DNA of 64,000 nucleotides from Bacteroidales bacterium (GTDB lineage Bacteria > Bacteroidota > Bacteroidia > Bacteroidales > 4484-276): the NCBI GenBank assembly GCA_014860585.1, contig JACZJL010000033.1, positions 1 to 64,000 on the forward strand. Reading direction: 5' to 3'. The translations under genes and the position numbers were made by a program. Shown piece by piece: positions 1 to 8,151 of this stretch. Every line of letters begins with the position of its first letter. The stretch's first letter is position 1. The notes below the pieces were generated by a model. It worked only from the letters and a program-made list of their open reading frames with translations. It searched no databases and was not told the DNA's origin.

Positions 1-1
1 C

Positions 2-199
2 GGAACCATCTGGATCACCGGAATTTCCGGTTTTGCAGAGATTGAGGTGATTGGCTCATTGGGAACAACAATGAAAACCATCACAAACGATGGCCAAAAC
101 TCATTAAGCATTGATCTTTACGACTTTCAACCAGGTGTTTACCAAATTAAATTTATGGGTGAAAGCGGAAGTGTAGTTAAACGGGTAGTGAAGAAATAG
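2..199 (+). CDS. C-terminal end of a T9SS-exported protein (partial)
   Basis: The frame is open from the left edge of the window and ends with TAG at 197-199, giving the last 65 residues of a protein whose body lies outside. The fragment has the beta-sandwich pattern of a type A T9SS sorting domain: alternating hydrophobic strands, a YDFQPGVYQIKF strand close to the end, and a basic final strand (VVKRVVKK). In this family the domain directs outer-membrane translocation by T9SS and is then removed or anchored. A perfect hairpin terminator follows 9 bases after the stop. Nothing can be said about the rest of the protein. Confidence 0.75.
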   Translation, partial: GTIWITGISGFAEIEVIGSLGTTMKTITNDGQNSLSIDLYDFQPGVYQIKFMGESGSVVKRVVKK

Positions 200-207
200 A
201 TTGTAGA

Positions 208-250
208 AGCGATAGCATCATGACACCAGATGCTATCGCTTTTCATTTTT
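208..250. terminator. Hairpin terminator between convergent genes
   Basis: A 12-bp perfect stem (208-219 with 229-240, core agcgatagca/tgctatcgct) closes a 9-base loop and is followed by a T-rich run at 240-250. It sits between the end of the T9SS gene and the end of the convergent methyltransferase gene. The T-run favours the plus-strand gene; a weaker function for the minus strand is possible. Confidence 0.75.
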
Positions 251-263
251 CCTGTAACCCAAA

Positions 264-1091
264 CTAATCATTGCTGGTGGAGGCGCCAATTGAACGTTTA
301 CTGATGTTTATCGAAAAGTAATACTTAGGCTTGGTGGGGTTTTTCAAAGGATGTGACGGGTACTTGTTGTTGGTGTAAACGGCCGAAAGGGTATTCGCAG
401 CGTGTAAAAGGTTTTCATGGAATTCTTTCGGCATCCCGTCAAGAATGCCTGCTAATACTTCATGGCGGACTGTTTCGGGATTACGGGCATAATCGTGCCA
501 CACCACCACAGAATTTTTGTGTATCAGATGAGTAAAAACTTTTTCAGTGTCGTTTTTCACTGATTCATAATGATGATCACCGTCAATAAAAATCAGGTCA
601 AATTTTCTGTTCAACCCTGCAAAATCATAATTCTTTGAGTTGCCTTTCAAGTGGGCGATGTTCTTCTTTCCTTTTGAAAAAAAGCCTGTTAGTCCAATGT
701 AATCCTCAGACTGACCTATCCGACGCATTTCTTCATCCATCAAATTCAGGGTAAAACAATCTTTGGCTACTCCAGCTACGTTCACTACGCTTTCACCGCG
801 CCATGTACCGATTTCAAAATAGGAACAGTCGGTAAACCCTTCGGCTAATTTTATTAAAAGCGCAATATCAGTAGGTAGCGAACCGCCATCGAGGAAAGCA
901 AAAACGGGCACCGTTGCCGAAAAACCGGGAAACATTACGTCAAGGTCAACAACCGGTAAACCGTTTCCAATTCCGTAATGCTGCATCACATATGTTTTCC
1001 ATACTTCATCATTGTTTAGCACAAGATTAAGCAGGTAAGGTTTGCGGGCGATCAACCCAAGAGCTTTTGTTAGCTTTGAAATTTTTCCCAT
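264..1091 (-). CDS. Class I SAM-dependent methyltransferase
   Basis: 275 residues from an ATG. The SAM-binding region is visible as YFEIGTWRGESVV (about residue 92 on), followed by the acidic strand FDLIFIDGDHHYESV typical of the Methyltransf_24/cephalosporin hydroxylase-like branch, and a WHDY motif. Members of this branch methylate small molecules or sugars, and many lie in polysaccharide or natural-product loci; the substrate here cannot be read from sequence. The gene is monocistronic, convergent with the T9SS gene and divergent from the bacterioferritin gene. A -7 box lies 20 bases upstream of the ATG. Confidence 0.8.
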   Translation of the reverse strand: MGKISKLTKALGLIARKPYLLNLVLNNDEVWKTYVMQHYGIGNGLPVVDLDVMFPGFSATVPVFAFLDGGSLPTDIALLIKLAEGFTDCSYFEIGTWRGESVVNVAGVAKDCFTLNLMDEEMRRIGQSEDYIGLTGFFSKGKKNIAHLKGNSKNYDFAGLNRKFDLIFIDGDHHYESVKNDTEKVFTHLIHKNSVVVWHDYARNPETVRHEVLAGILDGMPKEFHENLLHAANTLSAVYTNNKYPSHPLKNPTKPKYYFSINISKRSIGASTSND

Positions 1092-1110
1092 CCGGTTTGT
1101 CGTTTTGCGG

Positions 1111-1118
1111 CAAAAGTA
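1111..1118 (-). promoter_or_regulatory. -7 box for the methyltransferase gene
   Basis: TACTTTTG on the minus strand, matching the Bacteroidota TAnnTTTG consensus, 20 bases before the ATG. No TTG at ideal spacing upstream. Confidence 0.4.
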
Positions 1119-1182
1119 CAGAAATCAACTATTTGATTTCCCAAAAAATCACATTTCCGAACGGTGACAAGGTTTTTTCTTG

Positions 1183-1190
1183 TAATTTTG
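1183..1190 (+). promoter_or_regulatory. -7 box upstream of bacterioferritin
   Basis: TAATTTTG on the plus strand. If used, it gives a leader of about 100 bases before the ATG at 1295. Confidence 0.35.
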
Positions 1191-1294
1191 TTGCTTTCCA
1201 ACCTTTGGAGATGTAACCTTCATCTGGTTAATGGATGGATGTCGATAAGAAGCATAACTGTAAATCATACATTTTATATCAAAAAATAGAAATC

Positions 1295-1795
1295 ATGAAA
1301 GAAAAAAGTATCGAATTGCTCAACAAAGCAGTAGCCGACGAACTGACAGCAGTGCACCAGTACATGTACTTCCATTTTCACTGTGACGACCAGGGATACG
1401 ACCTGCTGGCCAACCTTTTTAAACGCACAGCCATCGAAGAGATGCTCCATGTGGAGCGCCTGGCAGAGCGCATCCTCTTTCTCAAAGGTGATGTGAAAAT
1501 GGAGGTAAGCGAACCAACCAGATACATACACGATGTAAACGAAATGCTCACCCTTGCCTGTAAAATGGAAGAGAGCAGTGCCAATGATTATAACAAGTGG
1601 GCTAACGAGTGTGCACAAAACGCAGACTCTGTTTCCAAGAAATTGTTTGAGTCGCTGGTGGAAGATGAGGAACGTCATTTTAATCAATATGACGATGAAA
1701 TGGAGAACCTTAAGAAATTTGGTGACAAATACCTTGCCCTGCAGTCTATCGAGCGTAGCCGGAACACAGCGATGGGAACAGCCGCTGCCGATTAA
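1295..1795 (+). CDS. bfr: Bacterioferritin (heme-type ferritin)
   Basis: 166 residues starting at the ATG at 1295; the frame is open for 20 more codons upstream but that part does not resemble a ferritin. A four-helix ferritin-like protein. All diiron ligands of E. coli bacterioferritin are found with a constant offset of two: E16, E49, H52, E92, E125 and H128. M50 takes the place of the heme-ligating methionine, so this is a true bacterioferritin rather than a Dps or FtnA protein. Expected role: a cytoplasmic 24-mer that oxidises Fe(II), stores iron and limits peroxide damage. The C-terminal tail (after about 150) is short and Ala-rich. It stands alone, with its own terminator. Confidence 0.9.
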   Translation: MKEKSIELLNKAVADELTAVHQYMYFHFHCDDQGYDLLANLFKRTAIEEMLHVERLAERILFLKGDVKMEVSEPTRYIHDVNEMLTLACKMEESSANDYNKWANECAQNADSVSKKLFESLVEDEERHFNQYDDEMENLKKFGDKYLALQSIERSRNTAMGTAAAD

Positions 1796-1820
1796 CGCCA
1801 ACTGCGCTGTTTTGGAAATT

Positions 1821-1856
1821 TGCCCCGTGAGCATTTAGACTTTCGGGGCATTTTTA
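1821..1856 (+). terminator. Rho-independent terminator of bfr
   Basis: Stem tgccccg (1821-1827) pairs with cggggca (1844-1850), followed by TTTTT. It starts 26 bases after the bfr stop. Confidence 0.75.
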
Positions 1857-1972
1857 ATGGTGCTGCTGAATACCGTTTGCAAAAACCATGTAATCTAAAT
1901 TCACTTTGATTAAAGCCTAATTTCGCAAAGCAACAACATTATTCCCGATGGGGGCAAATTGGATTTTATTTT

Positions 1973-2755
1973 TCAAATTACCCGCTTTACCAACCTCAGC
2001 TTGTGTGTGTATTTTTTCAGGGATTGATTGTAAATACCGTGATGATCGATGTTATCAACTCTTACATACCCTGATGAATGGATAATTTTATTGTCGTGAA
2101 GCAGCATACCAACATGAGTGATTTTCCCTTCTTCATCATCAAAAAATGCAAGATCGCCAGTGGCAGCTTCCGATAACAGGTTTAATGTCTCACCGGTTTG
2201 CGACTGGTAAGCGGCATCACGCTGCAGTATCATACCGTGAATGTTGAAAACAACCTGCATTAGTCCTGAACAGTCAATACCAAACAATGACCGCCCTGCC
2301 CACAGGTAGGGTGCGTGAAGAAATAGTTTTGCAGTTTCGGCCAGGTCATTGCGGTTTACAGGAAAATGAGGTTCATGTATTGGTTCACTAAATCGAAATT
2401 CCATTCCTCCAACATTGAGCCTCCCATTCTTAAATCCTCTGAGACTGCTTCCTGTCATGACAAAGAACTTATTCCCCGAGTTCAATTCTTCCATTGTTGA
2501 AATGGCATTCAAAGGAAATTGTGGTGGCTTGCTAAATAAGTTTTCAAACTCGGCCTTTGAAAGGGTCAGATGTTGCTTTTTACTGATGTAGCCCTCATAT
2601 TTATCCAACGTTCCTCTGATCAGTTGAAAATCGCCACTTTCACCAATAATTTCAAAGGTCTCGCCAAATAGCAACTGGCTCACCATTTCTGATTTATGTG
2701 AATCGCCTGCTCTTACCGGGATTGATGAGAGGTGACAAAAACCATAATTTTCCAT
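1973..2755 (-). CDS. SH3-domain NlpC/P60 (C40) cysteine peptidase
   Basis: 260 residues from an ATG. The N-terminal half (about 1-130) looks like bacterial SH3 segments, e.g. the PVRAGDSHKSEMV start; the C-terminal half is an NlpC/P60 domain with catalytic Cys in GIDCSGL (about 160), His in THVGML, and a third polar residue near HSSGYVRV. This family cleaves gamma-D-Glu-diaminopimelate bonds in peptidoglycan peptides, like YkfC. There is no clear signal peptide, so it may act on imported muropeptides in the cytoplasm, unlike the exported paralogue at 40.9-42.1 kb. The PYLWAGRS/PYLWGGTS and DCSG segments of the two align. Single gene with its own -7 box. Confidence 0.85.
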   Translation of the reverse strand: MENYGFCHLSSIPVRAGDSHKSEMVSQLLFGETFEIIGESGDFQLIRGTLDKYEGYISKKQHLTLSKAEFENLFSKPPQFPLNAISTMEELNSGNKFFVMTGSSLRGFKNGRLNVGGMEFRFSEPIHEPHFPVNRNDLAETAKLFLHAPYLWAGRSLFGIDCSGLMQVVFNIHGMILQRDAAYQSQTGETLNLLSEAATGDLAFFDDEEGKITHVGMLLHDNKIIHSSGYVRVDNIDHHGIYNQSLKKYTHKLRLVKRVI

Positions 2756-2807
2756 CTTTTATTGAATATTAAAGGTTTGAGGTTAATTTCATGTTTGACT
2801 TTTTTGG

Positions 2808-2815
2808 CAAAATTA
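2808..2815 (-). promoter_or_regulatory. -7 box for the NlpC/P60 gene
   Basis: TAATTTTG on the minus strand, 53 bases before the ATG. No clear -33 TTG at standard spacing. Confidence 0.4.
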
Positions 2816-2857
2816 GCCGATTCTTTGTATTGATCATATTTATCTCAGTAAATTTTA

Positions 2858-2895
2858 CCCCATGCTCCATGCCCCATGCTCCATGCCCCATGCCC
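2858..2895. repeat. 14-bp tandem repeat, about 2.7 copies
   Basis: The unit ccccatgctccatg occurs twice without change (2858-2871, 2872-2885), followed by a partial third copy. It lies between hypD and the NlpC/P60 gene, downstream of the hypD stop. Nothing else is visible in this 180-base spacer apart from the promoter box. Confidence 0.8.
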
Positions 2896-2936
2896 TCAGG
2901 TCACTCCCCACCATTCCAACACACCAATCACTAAGT

Positions 2937-5306
2937 TTACAACGTAGTTCCTTCGTGTTCGGTCCTCCTGATAATCTCGTTTTGCAGGTCTTCACCCAGG
3001 TCATTAAAGTAATCGCTGTAACCGGCTACCCGCACAATCAGACTGCGGTATTTTTCAGGGTGTTTTTGCGCATCTTTAAGCGTATCGGCTGATACCACAT
3101 TGAATTGGATATGATGTCCATCCAGCCGGAAATAGCTTCGGATCAGGTGGGTGAGTTTTGCAATACTGTCATCATCCTTAAAAAAAGCCGGTGTGAACTT
3201 TTGATTGAGCAAGGTTCCTCCAGTCCGGATGTGGTCAATTTTTGCAGCAGATTTAAGTACCCCTGTCGGGCCATTGCGATCAGCGCCCTGAACTGGTGAA
3301 ATGCCTTCAGAAAGCGGCTCCCTGGCCTTTCTGCCGTCAGGCAAAGCATTGATCTTACTCCCGAAATAGACATGGCAGGTGGTGGGCAACATGTTGATCC
3401 TGAAAGCGCCACCACGTGAATTAGGCCTGCCATTCACCGACTTATAGAAAGCTTCAAACACTTCCTTTGCAGCTTGATCAGCGTAATCGTCATCGTTTCC
3501 GTACTTCGGGGTTTCATAAATGAGTTTGTAGTGCAAATCCTCACTACCGGCGAAGTTCTTTTTCATTGCCATCAGCAAATCATCAAAAGTGATGGTCTTT
3601 TCATCGAACACATGATAGCGGATAGCGGTCAGGCTATCGGTAATGCTACCCAGCCCCACACCCTGTATGTAACTGGTATTGTACCTTGCCCCTCCGGCGT
3701 TGTAATCGCGCCCGTTGGCAACGCAATCATCGATCACGAGGGAGAGAAATGGCGCAGGGAGGTTGTTGCCGATAATCTGTTCGATGATGTTATTTCCCTT
3801 GATCTTGATATTGATAAAATGTCCCAACTGTAAGGCAAATGCTTCAAAAAGATCGTCATAAGACCTGAATTTATAAGAGTCACCGGTGTTTAGCCCGATA
3901 GGTTTACCGGTTTGTGGGTCGGCTCCATTATTGAGGGTGATTTCGAGTACTTTTGGCAGGTTAAAATAACCAGTCAGGAAGTAAGCCTCCGTTCCGAAGG
4001 CCCCGCTTTCGACACAACCGCTGGCGCCTCCGTTCCTGGCATCTTCAACACTTTTACCCTGTCTTACCAGTTGTTGAACAATGGCATCGGTATTAAACAT
4101 CGAAGGTTGACCAAAGCCTGTTTTGGTGATTTTAACCGCTCTTTGCACAAAATAATCCGGGTTTTTCTTGCTGATTTGCACCATCGAACTGGGCTGCAGT
4201 AAACGCATCTCTTCGATAATATCCAAAATAATGTAGCTTAACTCGTTCACTGCATCAGAGCCATCAGCTTTCACACCGCCAAGGTTGATCAGGGCAAAGT
4301 CAGTGTAGGTGCTGCTTTCGAGCGCGGTAACTCCAACTTTGGGAGGTGCAGGGTGATTATTAAATTTAATCCAGAAGGCCTGCAGCAATTCGATGGCTTT
4401 TTCTTTGCTCAGTGTTCCTTCGGCCATTTCTTTCTTATAAAATGGAAACAAATGCTGGTCAAGCCTGCCGGGATTAAAACTGTCCCAGGGGTTCAGTTCG
4501 GTGATCACTCCGAGATGAATGAACCAATAATGCTGCAAGGCTTCATGGAATGTCTCTGGCTTATTTTCAGGCACGCGACGGCAAACAGCGGCCATTTGTC
4601 TTAATTCTGACCTGCGTTCATTGTCGATTTCACCTTTTGCCAATTTTTCCAATTCGTTTGTATGGCGGTGGGCATATTTAATCATTGCTCCGGCCGCAAT
4701 GTGCATGGCTTTTAGCTCTTCGCGCTTAATTACTGCATCAGGATCGTTGAAAAAGTCGATGGTCTCCAAAGAGGCTTGAATATCTTGCTGAATAGCTGCC
4801 AACCCCTTTTTAAAAATCTTCTCTCCTCCAGCTGTATGACCTGGAGCACGCTGCTCCTGAAACTCGGTAAATATCCCTGCAGCATAGGCATCCAGCCATT
4901 GCTGATCCATATTGGCCATCACTTTATCGCGGTTGGTTTTTCCCTGCCAGAATGGGATGATGTCCTCACGAAATGTTTTTTTCGTTTCAGTATTCACTTT
5001 GTAGGAAACCTTTGGCCTGGAGTCTAACATTTCAAGGTCTTCAAGTGTGTGCAGGCAAACTTCGGGGTAGGTGGGAGTGGCTTTGGGCGCCGGACCACGT
5101 TCGCCGACAATAAGCTCACCCTCGTTAATACAAATGTTTTTATGGGTTAAAATGTAGTCAAACGCCATTGCCCTTCGAACGGGCAGCGAAACCTGCTGTG
5201 CAACATCGCTTTTGTAGAATTCGGTGATGAGCAGTGCCCGTTCAGCCGAAATCCTGTTGACGGCATTCAGGCTGTTTTCTCTTAATACTTTTATTCTATC
5301 AGTCAT
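2937..5306 (-). CDS. hypD: trans-4-hydroxy-L-proline dehydratase (glycyl radical enzyme)
   Basis: 789 residues from the ATG at 5306, preceded by a GGAGG site; the longer upstream open frame overlaps the activase gene and is not used. A full-length glycyl radical enzyme: thiyl cysteine C431 and E433 in GCVE, and radical glycine G762 in RVAGYSDYF. GCVE excludes pyruvate formate-lyase, which has Cys-Cys. Compared with C. difficile HypD as I recall it, every active-site residue is present at a constant offset of -3: F149, H157, D275, S331, D336, F337, C431, E433, Y447, T642, G762. The reaction removes water from trans-4-hydroxy-L-proline to give pyrroline-5-carboxylate, which ProC reduces to proline. 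Cytoplasmic and oxygen-sensitive. Follows its activase by 4 bases; no proC is in the window. Confidence 0.92.
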   Translation of the reverse strand: MTDRIKVLRENSLNAVNRISAERALLITEFYKSDVAQQVSLPVRRAMAFDYILTHKNICINEGELIVGERGPAPKATPTYPEVCLHTLEDLEMLDSRPKVSYKVNTETKKTFREDIIPFWQGKTNRDKVMANMDQQWLDAYAAGIFTEFQEQRAPGHTAGGEKIFKKGLAAIQQDIQASLETIDFFNDPDAVIKREELKAMHIAAGAMIKYAHRHTNELEKLAKGEIDNERRSELRQMAAVCRRVPENKPETFHEALQHYWFIHLGVITELNPWDSFNPGRLDQHLFPFYKKEMAEGTLSKEKAIELLQAFWIKFNNHPAPPKVGVTALESSTYTDFALINLGGVKADGSDAVNELSYIILDIIEEMRLLQPSSMVQISKKNPDYFVQRAVKITKTGFGQPSMFNTDAIVQQLVRQGKSVEDARNGGASGCVESGAFGTEAYFLTGYFNLPKVLEITLNNGADPQTGKPIGLNTGDSYKFRSYDDLFEAFALQLGHFINIKIKGNNIIEQIIGNNLPAPFLSLVIDDCVANGRDYNAGGARYNTSYIQGVGLGSITDSLTAIRYHVFDEKTITFDDLLMAMKKNFAGSEDLHYKLIYETPKYGNDDDYADQAAKEVFEAFYKSVNGRPNSRGGAFRINMLPTTCHVYFGSKINALPDGRKAREPLSEGISPVQGADRNGPTGVLKSAAKIDHIRTGGTLLNQKFTPAFFKDDDSIAKLTHLIRSYFRLDGHHIQFNVVSADTLKDAQKHPEKYRSLIVRVAGYSDYFNDLGEDLQNEIIRRTEHEGTTL

Positions 5307-5310
5307 GGAT

Positions 5311-6108
5311 TTATCCTCCAATTTTTGTTTTAAATCCTTCTTTTTCAAAAATTTCTCTGAACAAAAATAAATCATTGTCCTGAACTTTGTCAAAATCAGC
5401 CAGGGCAAAATCTTTACTTAACCTCGAGTATTTGGCTTTTGCCATCGAGTGGTATGGTAGCAAATTAACCCCGGTTATCGAACCATTCAGACTTTTTAAA
5501 TAATTGACGATAATGGTCATTTCTTCAACTGTATTATTAAATCCCGGGACTACAGGAATGCGGATGTTCGTTTTCTTGTTGTGCTTTGATATCATTTCAA
5601 GGTTTTTCAGGATCAACCGGTTGTCAACCCCTGTGAACTGCTTGTGAGTGATTGGGTCGGTATGCTTCAGGTCCCACAGGAAAAGATCGGTCGACTGTCT
5701 AATTTTCTCAATGATTTCCGGATTGGCATATCCGCATGTGTCAACCGCTGTATGTAAGCCCTCTTGTTGGCATGATTTTAAAAGTTGTTGAAGAAACTCC
5801 GGCTGGCTTAGCGGCTCTCCCCCGCTGAAAGTCACTCCGCCACCACTTTCGTTGAAAAAAACTATGTCTTTTCGGATCTCAGTCAATACCTCGTTAATCG
5901 TCATTTCTTTTCCGATTTGAACATCCTTTAGAAGTTTTCTGCCTTCCAGAATAATTTCTTTTTTAGTATGCTCAATTTGTTTCTCCTGGCTTTCGGGATT
6001 GTGACACCAGCGACAGCGCAATGGACAGCCTTTCAGAAATACCGTAGTGCGGATTCCCGGACCGTCGTGCACGCAAAAACGCCTGATATCGAATACAATA
6101 CCTTTCAT
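5311..6108 (-). CDS. hypE: Glycyl radical enzyme activase (radical SAM)
   Basis: 265 residues from the ATG at 6108 (a TTG directly before it is the only longer choice). The [4Fe-4S]/SAM motif CPLRCRWC (CxxxCxxC) starts near residue 28, preceded by the family signature DGPGIRTTVFLKGC; SGGEPL is present near 97. It should generate the glycyl radical on HypD by abstracting hydrogen from G762 with a 5'-deoxyadenosyl radical. The stop overlaps the ribosome binding site of hypD (GGAGGATAA), so the two are coupled. Oddity: the two-cluster ferredoxin-like insert usual in activases of dehydratase-type glycyl radical enzymes is missing; only about 40 residues lie between the cluster motif and the GG(E/V) region, as in PflA. 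Confidence 0.88.
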   Translation of the reverse strand: MKGIVFDIRRFCVHDGPGIRTTVFLKGCPLRCRWCHNPESQEKQIEHTKKEIILEGRKLLKDVQIGKEMTINEVLTEIRKDIVFFNESGGGVTFSGGEPLSQPEFLQQLLKSCQQEGLHTAVDTCGYANPEIIEKIRQSTDLFLWDLKHTDPITHKQFTGVDNRLILKNLEMISKHNKKTNIRIPVVPGFNNTVEEMTIIVNYLKSLNGSITGVNLLPYHSMAKAKYSRLSKDFALADFDKVQDNDLFLFREIFEKEGFKTKIGG

Positions 6109-6618
6109 CAAGATTTAAAATAAATTGGGGAAAAGAAAATCGGGGAGCAGAACTGGTTTAATTTCAAAAAAGCCAGCATTCGTAAAGGCCTTTGCCGAAA
6201 TTGTGATAAAGATTGAGATGGTAATTACTGGCAATCATTTTGCAAATCGTTTGACGTGGTAAAAGTAATTGTTTTTTGAAAACCAATGGAAAAACTTCAG
6301 GGGAAAGGGTGGGGGGTGGAAATGGTTGTTTTGGTGATTGCTCAATGATACATTATAATGACGAAGTTTTCATTATTGTGTTTGGCGAGTTTGATTTTCC
6401 GATGTTTTATGAAAGTTGCAGGCTTAATTTTCCCTGGTCATCGAAAAATTTTAGCACTTCAATGAATGGAGTTCAGATGAATATCGGCTTTCTTGTTTTC
6501 TTTTACTTTTACAGCCCGAAACGCGGGATATTTTGATGGGTTTAACAACGCAACCACCAAAAGGATAAAACCGTCTTTTAGAGGTGTTTTAAGCATAGTA
6601 AAGATTTATAGTCCCTGA
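6109..6618. other. 510-base divergent spacer without a recognised gene
   Basis: Lies between the divergent activase and flippase genes. It holds an imperfect minus-strand -7 box (TACTTTTA at 6258-6265) and a small palindrome near 6185-6195 (aaaggccttt). An open frame of 86 codons on the plus strand at 6276-6536 has no recognisable domain and poor composition. I see no RNA gene. Confidence 0.4.
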
Positions 6619-8094
6619 ATGAAAAAGAAATTTTTATCCAATTTAATTCTTTTACTGTTTTTAAACCTGCTGGTGAAACCATTCTGGATTCTTGGCATTG
6701 ACCGATCGGTGCAAAATATCGTCGGCGCTGAGGATTACGGGTTTTATTATGTACTGTTCAACTTTTCCTTCCTTTTCAATATTCTTCTCGATTTTGGAAT
6801 TACCAACTACAACAACCGGAATATCGCTCAGCATAGCCAGTTGCTAAACAAGCATTTCTCAGGGATCGTTATCATCAAATTACTGCTTGCTGTACTTTAT
6901 ACGATCATCACCTTCAGCGTTGGCCTCATTATCGGGTTCAGTGCCAATCAACTCGGATTGCTCGGCTTTATGTGTTTTAACCAGTTTTTGCTTTCATTTA
7001 TCCTGTATCTGCGATCTAATGTTTCAGGCCTGTTGATGTTTCGCACCGACAGTTTTCTTTCGGTACTTGACAGGGTACTGATGATCCTGATCTGTGGTGT
7101 TCTGATTTGGGGACATGTTACAACCAGTTTATTTCGTATCGAGTGGTTTGTGTATGCACAAACGACTGCCTATCTGCTCACAGCTATAGTGGCTTCAATT
7201 GTAGTGATTAAAAAAGCTGAATTCCGCAGGCTAAACTGGAACTGGCCATTTTTTGTAATGATTATCAGGAAAAGCTTTCCTTTTGCAATACTGGTGCTAT
7301 TGATGACTTTTTACAACCGCATCGATTCAGTGATGATTGAGCGATTGCTTCCTGCGGATATCGGCGAATACGAAGTGGGTATTTATGCTTCGGCATACCG
7401 GCTACTCGATGCCTCCAATATGATAGCCTATTTATTCTCGGTTTTACTGCTACCGTTGTTTTCACGTATGATTAAAAATAGGGAAAATGTCGTGCAGGTT
7501 GTAAAACTGGCAGCCACACTGCTGTTTATTATTTCATCCACAGTTGCCATCGGTTCTCATTTTTATAGTTTTGAACTGATGAATCTGATGTACCACGACC
7601 ACGTGGAAGAATCGGCTGAGGTTTTTCGGCTGCTGATGTTTGGATACATTGCCATCTCAACTACTTATGTCTTTGGCACGCTGCTTACAGCCAACGGAAG
7701 TTTGAAAACACTCAATATTGTTGCTGCCAGTGGAATGTTTCTCAATTTCGCCATAAACATGATTCTTGTTCCCCGGCTTTACGCTGTCGGGTCAGCCTAT
7801 GCGAGCCTGATCGCTCAATATGCAACAGCCTTCATCCAGTTGCTGATCGCCTGCAGGTTGTTCGGGTTTAAACCAAATTACAGGTTCCTTTCCACATTGG
7901 CGACCTTTGCAGTTGGAATTGTTTTGATCAACGTTTTTTCGAAACAAATTTTCGGGAACTGGATATATAACTTTATGCTGATGGTCGGCGCTTCTGTTGC
8001 TTTGGCAACCTTGCTTAAACTGCTAAATATCAAGGGATTTATCGATATTTTAAGAAGTAAAGAGGAATTGGACGCAAATTTTGAAGAAGGTTGA
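6619..8094 (+). CDS. Polysaccharide flippase, MOP superfamily (Wzx-like)
   Basis: 491 residues from an ATG. The protein is almost wholly hydrophobic, with 12-14 predicted membrane helices, and begins with an amphipathic basic segment (MKKKFLSN), the layout of oligosaccharide flippases (RfbX/PST family). The family moves undecaprenyl-linked oligosaccharide units across the inner membrane. It heads a plus-strand group with Wzz-like and polymerase genes, which fits a Wzx role, but no glycosyltransferase or sugar-nucleotide gene lies in this group, so the repeat unit must be made elsewhere. The 57-base gap to the next gene carries a promoter box. Confidence 0.82.
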   Translation: MKKKFLSNLILLLFLNLLVKPFWILGIDRSVQNIVGAEDYGFYYVLFNFSFLFNILLDFGITNYNNRNIAQHSQLLNKHFSGIVIIKLLLAVLYTIITFSVGLIIGFSANQLGLLGFMCFNQFLLSFILYLRSNVSGLLMFRTDSFLSVLDRVLMILICGVLIWGHVTTSLFRIEWFVYAQTTAYLLTAIVASIVVIKKAEFRRLNWNWPFFVMIIRKSFPFAILVLLMTFYNRIDSVMIERLLPADIGEYEVGIYASAYRLLDASNMIAYLFSVLLLPLFSRMIKNRENVVQVVKLAATLLFIISSTVAIGSHFYSFELMNLMYHDHVEESAEVFRLLMFGYIAISTTYVFGTLLTANGSLKTLNIVAASGMFLNFAINMILVPRLYAVGSAYASLIAQYATAFIQLLIACRLFGFKPNYRFLSTLATFAVGIVLINVFSKQIFGNWIYNFMLMVGASVALATLLKLLNIKGFIDILRSKEELDANFEEG

Positions 8095-8134
8095 TCATGC
8101 AATTAATTTTATCAGTTCACATGATAAAAAGTTC

Positions 8135-8142
8135 TATTTTTG
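8135..8142 (+). promoter_or_regulatory. -7 box for the double Wzz gene
   Basis: TATTTTTG on the plus strand. It lies only 9 bases before the ATG at 8152, so a transcript from it would be nearly leaderless or would start translation at the next ATG (8167). Confidence 0.35.
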
Positions 8143-8151
8143 CGCTCTTAA

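Noticed and set aside
1274-1834. Minus-strand open frame of 186 codons across bfr
   Set aside because: It is antisense to a clear bacterioferritin and its translation has the biased look of a shadow frame.
2858-2895. CRISPR-like array
   Set aside because: The 14-bp units are directly adjacent with no spacers and there are no cas genes.
2937-5306. Reading the glycyl radical enzyme as pyruvate formate-lyase
   Set aside because: It has GCVE at the active site instead of the adjacent Cys-Cys pair, and its other active-site residues match hydroxyproline dehydratase.
6276-6536. Plus-strand open frame of 86 codons in the hypE/flippase spacer
   Set aside because: No domain, odd Gly/Phe-rich composition and no promoter box or ribosome site; most likely chance.
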